Shown here one piece after another: positions 13,001-25,000 of a stretch of DNA of 64,000 nucleotides. Position 1 is the first letter of the stretch, and each line of letters opens with the position of its first letter. The DNA is taken from NCBI GenBank assembly GCA_008360975.2, contig CM039182.1, positions 106,134,443 through 106,198,442 of the forward strand, given 5' to 3'. Source of the DNA: Lichenostomus cassidix. Taxonomy: Eukaryota > Chordata > Aves > Passeriformes > Meliphagidae. The translations under genes were made by a program, and so were the position numbers. Under the pieces are notes generated by a model. That model saw only the letters and a program-made list of their open reading frames with translations. It ran no database searches and was not told the DNA's origin.

Positions 13001-16000
13001 CAGTTTCTGAGATTGCCAAGCTACAATTTCTTGGTTCTTACTTGTAAAATATATTAATTCTACTATTAAATAGTATTCCCTGAGTGTGGAAGATTTGTTC
13101 AACATTAAAAAAGAGCGATTTCCATGCAAGTTTCAGGTGTCAGAAAAATCATGCTTACATCTCCCCTCTGAAAAGTCAAAAATTGGCAACACTTGAAATT
13201 TTTTTTCAACCTAAGTAGTTTACCACACTCGAGAAGAAATGCACCCATAAGAACACAGCTTCTTCCACACTCTTTCAGTTCCTTCTGCTTCCTGTCTTTT
13301 CCAAAAAAGTAGCCAATATTCCTTGTAGATGTTCAGGGCTGCTATAACTTTTCAATGAAGAGTCATCTACAGAATCTTCCACTTAAAACATTCTGCTTTC
13401 TAAGTCCAAACTTACTAGAACTTCTCTTTTAAACTAGACCGAACATATAAAATCAATACAATGAAAACTTTGCTTCTCATTTAAGGTATTCCTCTGGCTA
13501 GCATTTTATTACTAGTGCAAATCAATAATGAGTACAAAGTGGAGACAGGAAGTAAATCCAGTGAAGAACTCTGTTACTATGCATTTTATTTCTTAATTAG
13601 CACTTTTTCATTTTTTTTCTTTCTAACACCATCTGCCTCACAAGGTGTACATACAGCAAGATGTTTTGCTAGCAAATGCACATAAAAAGGTTATGCTAAA
13701 GCCATCCAAGTGTTAGATCAAGCCTTTCTGAGTATTGCGGTGCCTTTATTTATTATGTAATGGTATGCTTTTTTTCCCCTAGAAGTACTGGCTTGATTCA
13801 GTACACAGTAGGTATTGCTCACTGAAAAGCTATTTCAGTATTTTGTTTCTTCCTAATAGCTCATGTGAGATGTGATGCCTAGTCAAACACTGAAGACAGA
13901 ATTATTTATTTATTCATGTGTTTTCTTATGGCATCCATAAGTAATCTGTCCAAATCTTCACACTGAATACACTTTCACAACACTCCTGTGAAATCAGACC
14001 GTACTGTAAACTTACCATCAGATTCATTCCTCTACAGATGAGGAATTCACATAAGAAAAGATTACGGTCAAAAACATCTACTAATTTTTAACAGCCAACC
14101 TGAGATGCCAAGACCTCATCTTGCAGAATATTTAACATTATATTTAGCTAGTGCTGTTATTAACTGACAGATGTAGTAGGATCTCTCATTTTCAGTATGG
14201 ATCACTCTCTCAAGACAAAGAAACAAAGCATGTTTAGGGGTTCACAGATGAATCCTGACAACAATACTGAGGTTCAGAAATTTTGGTTCATTTATGTTTC
14301 TGAATTGTTGCACATGTGACCAGTTAAGAAATCTTTGAGTCACTATCTATTTATTCCCCTTTTGTTAAATTGCACTGAGTGCATTTTCTAGCAGCTCATT
14401 CTTGTTTCTTCGCTTAGGTGAGAAGCCTGAAGTGGCCATGCTTGGCTAAGACCTCTGCCCACCCAGACTGGGGCTTGGCTACCTATCTAAATCTCTCACG
14501 GTCTCACAGATTTCTCCGCCATTCTCTGCTCTGCTGTCTTGGAGTCACAAGAGAGTGAAGAAACAAAAATATTTCCTCTAATTTATCATCAAATTTCAAT
14601 ACACATGTAACAACTAACAGCAGAAAATAGAGGAAACGTATTAGGCAGACCTGATTGAAAATCATCTTAGATCAAAATAACAAATATGCACATCTTCAGA
14701 CTTCCAACCTCACAGATACCTGGAACAGTATGTAACAGCAAATGGCACCTTGCTTGCATAACAGACAAGTTTCAAAGCCTTGCTCTAAAGCAAGGGGCAC
14801 CTGCACTCCTACATTTATATATTAAGTGCTGTGTTACTAATGTTTTGTGAGACATTGTAACATTTTAAAAAATATAATTTTTCACCCCACTGCCAGAAAG
14901 GGCTACTTCTGTGAAACCTCTACAAAAAAAAAAGAACCACCCTTGAAGCAGACACCTGGAATGGAAAAAGTCTCAGCCTAAAGGATAAAAACTGCTGGGG
15001 CCCTAATGGCAATGGCACCATTGCTCTAACTAAATATATTGCTCCTGCTCTTAAACCTATAATTTTCTTAGATATGGTTTCATTCTTTATTCCCCAAAGT
15101 CACTTCAGTATCATTATTTGTTCAGAACAGAAACCTTTTAAGTGTATTTCTGCTTAATTTCTAATGAGCAATTTCTGAGTTTGACAGGGTACTGAAAACA
15201 CAACAGGGCAATGTCTTGAGGAAGAGTAAAGAACACTACTTTGAAACGGAATCATCTCCTGAATTTTAGGCCAGTCACACAAAATTTTTTCTGTAGAGCA
15301 ACTTACTAGATGGCTCCCTCAAACATACTGCTACATAATTACTGCTAACTCTGCAACTAAGAAATCTGAACTGAACTGGCAAGGGGCTTTTTCCAAGCAA
15401 CTTACATGTACAAAATTACTACATGGTGTATTGCCCAAAATACAGTGATAACTTGCCAGTTCAGAGAGACAGCCAAAAATATTACCACTTATGATGGTTT
15501 CCTCTGCTATGTGCCTAATTTTTGTTTCTTCTGCTGTTGTATATTAAGAAAAATGCTATTAACAATGTGGATGTTGACGGACTCAGAATTTCCAAATTCT
15601 CTTCTGGTAAGAAAAGCACAAAACCAGCTGTTTCATCATGACTTATTTTTGGTCTCTCATTAAGCTAGTCTTTTGTCAGTTTTGCACCTTTCTGTAACTT
15701 AATAATCAAACCCATCAGTATGACCTGGTCTGTTTGTACACCTAAGGAACAGATGGTATCTACATACAAAAAAGTGGAGCTTTGGTTTGTCATATGTCTT
15801 CTAGCAGGTGCTATGTCCAGATCCAATGCAGTAACAGACTTAACAGGTAAGCTGAAAATACTGCTTGCTGACTTGTAAAGCACATCCATAAGAATATGCA
15901 GAACATATTCAACTTAATAATTTGCTGCGCTGAGACTAATGCAGTACTCCACAATGTCCTTGTACTTCAACAAGGACATCAAAACATCATCAGTTTATGC

Positions 16001-19000
16001 AATGGAAATATCTTAGACACAAAATTAGTTTTGATTTTTACTATATACACAAGGACATCTCATGAAAACAGTAGGGAGTACCGGATTTGTTCCTGGAACT
16101 GAATTTTGCTTCTCTAAGACTAACAGACATTCCATGTCAAAACAGCATGCAGTATAAAACAAAGACTAATTAAGTACAACAATCTGACGGCTATCTGGCT
16201 TTAATTTTTAAGTTTAACCAAGAGACTTAAAAGTAGAGATGTATTTTATCAGCCTAAATGATAATAACACTTAGCTAGAAGAGTAAAGTCTAAAAAAGAC
16301 AAACAGTAGCTCCAACTTAAAACTGATGAATATAGATCCATTCCCAGATTCTCAGGTAATACCCAAAAATAGTTCAATGTCTGAAAATAAACAAAAAGTC
16401 ACAGATACATGGGAGAAAAGAGATGTAGAGTCCTCCAAATGTAAGTACAGAATACTCACAGAGTATTCTCTGTGGTCCTTCCACAAAGATCACTGAGTCC
16501 ACCTCTTAAGTATATGGCCCACATGGTGATTGAAGTCACAACCTTTGTGCTGTTCACACCATGCTCTAACCAACTGAGCCAATCTTAGGGTACAAATGCA
16601 TTTAGAGAAGGAAATCTACAGGATAAGACCTCTAAAAAACCTCTGCACCCAATATGTTTTCCTTTTACAGAAGCTAACAAGCACCTCACTTACCTTGGTT
16701 TGGTTGCATATTCATGTTTGGTCTGGGCCCATAGTTGCCCATTGGCTGTCCCTGGCTCATCGTCATCTGATTCTGCACTGGCATACTCTGTGATGATGGC
16801 ACTGAGTGATTATAGCCACCCATGGACCCATGGCTACTTGAAGGCATATTCATGGAACTGTTTGTCATATTGAGCTGGTTAGGTCCAGGTCCTTGCATAG
16901 GCATATGGTTGGGTCCTTCAGAAAGAAAAACAGGGAAAAAGTTGTACATTAAGCATCATAAAAGCAGGTGAAAACAGTCATACTGAATCGCAATACTAAA
17001 TAAAAGTAATTAAATACAATTACAATGAAATAGATTTAATTGTACATTAAGCATCATAAAAGCAGGTGAAAACAGTCATACTGAATCACAATACTAAATA
17101 AAAGTAATTAAATACAATTACATTAAAATAGATTTAAAATAGCTTGCATGTGATTTTCCCACTTTAAAAATAACAAAGTGAACCACGAAGTTCATCTCTA
17201 CTACGAAATACATCTTTTGTTGAGCAGCTAAAGCTACTAAAACAAAAGTGTAAATTATCATATAGCTCATGTATCCATATCATACACAAAACCAGTCTTT
17301 TTAGTACTTGCACAATGCAGCCTTAATTTGAATCTGAATTGCACAAGACCAGCGTACAGCCAGCTTGGTAACTCCATCACAGGTGTGATTGTAACAATAG
17401 CTGTACCATTTCTGTGTATTCAAACAACCCACACCAGACAATTTTTTTAAAACCAACAATTACTATTATTTTTAAACTCAGGCAGTTTGATTTGACTTTA
17501 TAAAATTACATAGAATCACAGAAACATTTTGGTTGGAAAAGACCACTAACATTGTAAAGTCCAATAACAAATTCAACACTGCCAAGTCCACCACTAAATG
17601 CTAACTTAGGCTGTGACTTTCACTCAAAGGATTATACAGCTACTCATAAAAGACAAAGAAGGTGACACACTCCATGGATTACAACAGCAAACAAAAGCCT
17701 GTGAGTCAAACTCATTCTTCTACAGAGCTGTTTTAATGCCCCTACAGATAAAACTCTAACCAAAAGTTGTTTATGAGAAGAAGACAATTCTTCAGTACAT
17801 CTCCTGAGAAGGGAATGAGAACAGACCTTTGTAGTAAGACATTAAGACTTTCTTTGGTTACTTCAATCATGACTTTTTTATAAGAATGACACATAAATGG
17901 AAAACATTTAGTGACCTGTGCTGGCAAACACATCACCTTTGTTGTGCATACCTAAAAGAACAACCGTGGAAATCAGAGAAAGGCAAGAAGAAAGGAACAA
18001 AGTAAAAATGTTACAGACAATGTGCTGCATTTTTTCTACTTGTAAATAAGCTGGAAAATTTCAACACAACAGATAATCAATGCTTTTGCTTTCTAATGGA
18101 CCTAGCATTGCAGTGATTCAGATAGCATGAGACAATGTAGAATAAAAATGGCTGAAGGGCTATTTAACATTTTTGATCACACACTACATAGCCAGTATTC
18201 TGCAACTGTATTTGCGGATTACTAGAGTGGGGGATGATGACTGGAAGGACAGACACCAAATTATCAGTTCAACTTGTGAAGATGCAAAGGAAAAGCAACT
18301 TCTTTATACACTCATGAAGCCAACAACATCTTTTTACCTCTTATTTCCCTTCTTCATGACAACACAGGTCGAATTTGGATTACTCTCTGAATTAAATCCA
18401 CTCTCAATGGGTATTTTAACAAGTACAATATAACAATACCATCTGGTCAGTTTACTCATTACTTTAGGTGGAACAGGTGAACAGCTACTAAGACTAAAAT
18501 TAGCAAGAGCTGTGACTGGATGTAACTATGACAAGTCAAAAAAGTAGATGAAATGCATGAATTATGCCTATGACAAGCACCACATGAAGACTACAACCAG
18601 AGGACATGACAGACCAGGTCAACTGTAAACAAGGCAAATGCTGATATGAACAGATTTCACCAAGAAGATGCTGCTGTTGCTAAACATGCTACAGGTTTTC
18701 TCTTAAGCTAGAAAACTCTAAGAAGAGTTCTATGCTAGTAGAACTGTAGGAAGACACTGATTTGTTTACACATTTCCCAGTGAAAATTAAAAAAGTAAAA
18801 GAACCACACCCCCCCCTCTGCCTTTATATGTAAACAGCTCCTAAGTCCTTGGCTAATGAAAAAATTGCACTGATCTAGGACGAAATGAAGGCAGAAGTAA
18901 GGACAGAGAGAGATGCACACACAGTCACAGAGACACTGACTGACTTAAACAAAAAGATGCAGAAGAAAAAGATAACAATGATAAATGCACTAACAACTAA

Positions 19001-22000
19001 AGCCAAAGTGAAGAAAGAGAGTAAGTTTAAAAATATGTTTATCCTCTTGCCCTTTTCAAGACACCTAACTGAAATAAACACAAACCTATATGGTCAAGAA
19101 AAGTGTAAAAGCTGAAAAAGATATCACATGTGCAGTTTACTGTTCCTACAAAACAAGGTGAGCAGAGATTGCTGAAGTGTACAAAGGTCCAGGTGCAGGT
19201 CCACCACAAATACAGAAAAAGTAATTCAGTGAATACAATTATGCCCGCAACAAAGTACTACAGATGCCTATACTGTCCCCCTTCAACACAGCCTAATTCT
19301 GTAATAGTGAGAACAGGGAGACAGTTTAATTATGAAAAAGTGAGATTGTCTCTAGCCATGAGCTCCATCATGAATGTGCTCTTAAGTAAAGCTACGGTGA
19401 AGAAATGCTTCCTACTGTAGTGCCAAGCAACTATTGTAGAGCTGCTAGAAGACTACTTGCCTAATTTCGTTCCTAAGAAAAGGAAGAAATACACAGGGTT
19501 AATGCCACAGAATTAGGGCCTAGAAGTGGTTTTGTTTCTTTCTGATTAAAGGAAGAAACTGTCAATGATGGATTTCAGAGAGTTAAGCAAGCACACAGGG
19601 GAGTAATTTTTTAAAAACTGGTGATGTAAAAAGGAAAATGAGGAAGGCAAAAATCACTGCAAGACATAACCTGAAAAAATAAAATACCTTCTCTAAAAGG
19701 CTGGTTTACACTTCATGTCTCAGGCAGCACCAAAACAGGAGAAAGCACTCCTAAGAAAAAGCTTTCATGTGAAATGTCAGGTATGTGTATTTTCTGTGGT
19801 CAAAATCAGGGGGTTTGACAGCGAGAAGCTAGAAAAGGAGGACAGAGAAAAAGCTAAGACCCTAGTATTAAAAACTTGCAAATGACAAATAATAAAAACA
19901 CACTTTACATGTATTATTTTTATAGTTTGTAAAAACACTTCATGAGGTTCTCTTGCATATAAGAACAATTTATTTTCTTTTTTATATGGATAAATGAAAT
20001 AGGAAGAAGAGAATATGAATGAACTGTGAATTAACGAGGCATGAAGTATGTATTTCCACTTTAAAGTAACTGCTTTAAATGCTATCCTAATTAGATTTGT
20101 GTTATAATGAAGTTAGCAAAGTAAGTATCTACCCTGAGTATAAAAAGAAGTCCTTTCTTCCTCTTAACCATCTATGCACAGCACCTTACCTCTGAGAAGC
20201 TGTAATCCAGGCTAAGAACATTTGAGACTACATTTGCAGGAAGGAAAGAAGACTGAGAGAACTTGTTGGGAACAAACAAACACCTGTGTTGTGGTTTAGA
20301 AATGCTATTCCCCAATTTACTGTTTCCACTAAAACACTCCAAACCACACAATGTTTGCTCGCTGCCCTGTCCCCTCCTTTCCCTCTCCTGTGTTGGGCTG
20401 CAGAGGAGAATTGGAGGCATAAAAGGTAAAGATTACAGGTTGAGATAAAAACAATTTACTGGAAACAGCAGTGAAATAAGAAAAAGAATGGTAACAACAA
20501 CAGTATTAGTAACAGTGTACAAGAGACAAACAATTCACAGGCAATCACTCACCACAAGGAATCCCTGACAATCTGACAATATCCTCCAGGTCAGGATAAC
20601 CTCCAGGTCCTGGCCATGCCTCCTCCTGGCTACTGCAAAAATTAATCTGGATTTGGCCAGAACCAGGACAACCTGTGATTCAGGAAAGTCACCTACCAGG
20701 GCCAGGACAAAGGGCAGAGACCCCTACGGCTAGTCTTATCTTTCAACTTCTTAGATATGATAAAAGAAGCTCAAGAAATCAGGAAGACAACTTGCCACCA
20801 TCATAGCTTAGTTCATCTCCTTCCAAATCCAGATCACTCTTACTTTGCATCACACAAACTATCAGTCAAAGTAACTCTTCAGACAGCATTTTTTTCAGCT
20901 AAAAACCACAATCTGTCACAGGTAGAGGTAACACTCAAGTGTATCACAGGCTGAAAAAGGTTTGTCATGACTGTCTTCCCTGGCAAGAGGATACAGACAG
21001 GCATTTGTCAGGGGATGCAATTAGGGGCCCCAGCAGCACTTCAGGTTCTGTATTAACCAGGACACATGTACAAGAAAAATCATCCTTTGCCCTTCAGGCA
21101 ATGGGACAGGTCTATAGAAGAACTTAAAAATTACTCATGCCCTGATCATCACTAGGCAATTCTAATCCTCTCATCAACCCTTCTGCCCATACTCAGGTCT
21201 GTGGAAGCCACTGCTCAGGTAATACTTGAAATCCTTAGCTGGTATTTTTAAGAGCTTGCATTTTATTTTTTCCAGGCTGTTCAACTGATGTCAATCCTGG
21301 ATTCTCTCTGTTTACAGATTAGTCACTTTACTCCTTTTATACAGATCATCTCTACAGATATTTAAGATTTTGTAGCTGGTTTTTATTACAAATATAACTT
21401 GAGAGTAAGTGCCCTAAAACCAGAAAGCAAATGCATACACTGCAGTAACTATTAGAAATACGTCTCTGTGTAATACAGAGAGGCTCACAGACAGGTAAAC
21501 TAACATGCACTTGAAAAGATATGTGTAATTCAGCTATACACTTAACAAGATGATTCTGTTTCACTTTTTCCAACATCTACCTATGAAATGATCTTAGCAT
21601 GCCTTTCTGATATTAGAGATGCCCTCATCCTAAGCTGTTTATCTTCACATCCTCAGAGACAACTTCAAACTGAGAAGGAAAGAACAGGAATTAAAAAAAA
21701 GAAATATGCTGGAAGAAAGGCTAAATTAAAGCTTAGCTGGAAACTGTATTTAAGTATCTGTCCAGGTGAATACCAAAACAAAGCTGTTTACCTTTCACGT
21801 ATTTTCGTAAGAGCTCTTTTCTTATTCTATCTAATTACAAAATATGTATGTTTAAGGAGTGACTTTTTCCCCCCGTGGCTATGCAGTGAAGTCATTATGC
21901 TCACATTGTGACTTAGTAATCCTTCTCCTTGGAAAAGATCACTGTAATAACAATAATATGATTACACTTGAGGGTCAAAGAGACTGATTCTTGAGAGGCA

Positions 22001-25000
22001 ATGCTACTCTCCATGGGAACTGATGGATCTTAGACGGATAAAGGACACCATAATCAGAATATCTCTGCCCTACTTAGGGAGCAGCATATATTGCTCTTTA
22101 CACTTCTACATGCAGACCATGACCAACTTCTCTAGATCTTTTACTGCCATTCTTACACACGGCCTTTGGAGGCTATTCAGATACCTTATAAGAAAAGCTG
22201 CCATTATCAAGTCCATTTTATTAAGATTTGCACAGAAATTAGAGACTACTGCAATTGTTATATATTTTACTTTACACTAAGTTTTGCATAGTTATTTCCT
22301 GTGTTTGCTGTCATGAAGGTTAACCTTGTCACTAGTGAGAGATGAATTTTCAAAGATCCTTTGACAGCAGTTTCCTTTCTTGAAAGTATCAATAGCTTGA
22401 GAGCTTTTGTATGAAAAGTTTCTCCATTAAAAAAAAAAAGAAGGGAAGGGATCCTGAACAAAAGCAATCCTGGGAATGCAACTGTAAGCTGAAAGCTGTT
22501 TCACATGAAATAGGCAGTATGATTTTACAAGTGGAAATTCAGGAAAATAGCCACTATATAAAGAAGCATGCTCTTCGACTCCATTCTGATCTGGCTGCTA
22601 AAGGGAATAGTTACCCCTAAGCCAGTATTGGTAGGTACACTGTGGAATTTTATCATCCTCTTTCTCTACTTTGTTTCTATCTTCCCAAGTACTTTTCTTT
22701 TTATTACGAAACAGGATGGCATAGAAACTGACTTAAAATTTACACCTAGAACAATAATCTGGAGGCCATTTCTTTACAAATCCCTTATGATTCAACACAT
22801 CTTCAATAATAAAGAACACAAGGGATTAGCGGAAGCTGTATAAAAGCAATCTTTTCTTTTTTCTTAAACATTTACCCAAAATTTACCCTCTTTCAGATGT
22901 ATCTATTTTATTATTATCCAATTATTTAGTTACAATGATTTCACATTATCTTTTTATGGAAGGATTTGTGTTCACTCAGCCACAGGCCAATACCTTTCCC
23001 CAGTAAGCCCTCTAAAGCCAGCTGTACTGCATGGTTTCAAACAGACTAAATTTAGCCAGTTCTGTTCATCAGAGGAATGCTGTGTGTCAGCTACATCAAA
23101 GCCCAAGGGCAGCCTGATAAACACTGAATACAGGTCACGTAGCTCTGTAGCTAACAAACTCTAAGAGAGCTTGTACTCGGGGGCATTCAAAGCAGTTTTG
23201 TCATCAACAATCTAGCATCCCTTGAGCCCCCATGTCGTTTCAGTTGCCAGGCAACGCTGGTGTTAATGTCTTAGAGGAGAAAAACTTACCAGGCATCTGG
23301 CCGTTCATCTGGTTCTGCATGTGTGGTGCAGGAGGGCCCCCACCTACCATACCATCTGAAGACATGTTGTGCGAGCGCGGCGGTGGGGGAGGGCCGCTCT
23401 GACTCATCCCGCCCGGACCCATAGGCATATTCTGTGTGGGTGGCTGAAAGGAGACAGTTTAGTCAAACACGAGAAGCAGTTAGTCTGACAAATATATTAT
23501 ATGTACATATGGTACAGCACTTGCCTATATTGTTCAGCAGCGTACGAAAGAAAGCACTGAAACGCATTTCCTTCTCCTCCTGATATGTTTAACTCCTCTC
23601 AATATCAATTCTGGCAAAATGTTTAACATTTTAATCAATTTTACATGAAGTATTACATGCAGACAACACCACAGCACCTTTGAGCATCACTTTAAAATAA
23701 AAAAAAAACACAAATCAATGCCTCATTAAAAAATTACATCTGAACAGTTTAAGACTGCTGGAGTCGCTCCCTCACACACACACAAAAGCTTTCCTTCAAC
23801 GGAGAAATAAGTCTTCGCTGTAATTCTCTCACATCAACGATTTGTTGCTGCTAACAGACCTTGCACTGGGACAAAACAGGTACAACATGAGATGAAAGCC
23901 TCTGAATGCTCATAGACCAGCAAAAAATTTGCACCTGGGTGTGGTAAAAACGCTAGCGATCTCTTCCCCGCTCTCCCCCAAAGCGATGAAGGCCTAGTTC
24001 ATAATTCCGTGCCAAACACCCCCTACAGACTGGAAGCACATTAGTGCTGGCCTCCGAAGGTCCAGAGACAGCTGCCTAGAAAGGATGTTTTTGGCAAATT
24101 TCCTAATGAAATTGTGAGGAAAATAACTGAATAACCTTGAGAGTTCAAAGAGGGAGAGCAAGAAAAACAATAAATACAAAGGGGAATTTACTGGTAGGTT
24201 CTACTCACGGCAATGTAAGGAGACACAGGCACTGCTAGTAGCCAGCTTTGTTTTCCTACTAAAAACACCTGTGAGACTCTATGATCCTCCTCACATACCT
24301 TAGCCAAGCACTTTCAGGGGAATAAAAATCATCTCTGAGAGAGCAAATGCCTGGCTTTCCGGCTTTTGAGGACTCTGTTTAAAGGTTTTAACTATATATG
24401 AAAAACCCTCCCCATGAGACAACCACATGGGCTTTTTTCAACATTTCCCCTCATAGAAACAACCAAGGGGGTGAACCCTAAGTTCCTGACCAGCCCAGTC
24501 CCTGCTTATGCCCACACTACTCACCAGGAGGTTCATAAAGACAAAACACAATATAGTAGTAAAGAGTAAGGCTTTCCCAATGAGTGTATGTTGGAGATGG
24601 TTAAGAGCAGGGTAACACAGACACATACACATTTTCACTTGTATGGGGAGAGAACAGTAGTAATTTATTGTCTCAACATTTCTTCAAATACCTCAAGCAC
24701 GTATTATTTTCCCTGCAGTACTTTAAAAAATTCCTCAGGAAATTAGTGAAGCCCTTTTTTTTTTTTTTTTTTTTTTTAAGCAGAAAGAAGGAAGGAGACG
24801 TAGAAAAATGCAAGCAAATAGGCAACTTCTCTTATTAAACTCCTTTCATTCTCCCATGATTAAGAGAATATTTTTTAAGCAAAGTTCCTTCCTCAGCTTA
24901 TGGCAGAAGTGGCAGAAGGTAGAGAAGGAAAGAGTGAAAGGCAGCTCTACTCTTTGAACACTGACTGACATGCTGCTCCATTTTGCTTGCTCTTCCTCCA

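Larger units (their letters stand above)
7698..16693 (-). other. SS18: SS18 intron 5
   Basis: 8,996-bp intron. It contains a CR1 fragment (9,893-10,690) and a tRNA-headed SINE (about 16,447-16,590). The rest is AT-rich with no recognised gene. Confidence 0.8.
16916..23289 (-). other. SS18: SS18 intron 4
   Basis: 6,374-bp intron. It contains the 98-bp tandem duplication (16,942-17,137), a CR1 3' end (17,509-17,602), a solo LTR (20,287-20,670) and a perfect X-box-like palindrome (23,243-23,255) just after exon 4. Confidence 0.8.

Noticed and set aside
16520..16590. A functional tRNA gene
   Set aside because: The tRNA-like head has a degenerate B box and cannot fold a proper acceptor stem. It continues directly into a CR1-like tail, so it is a SINE.
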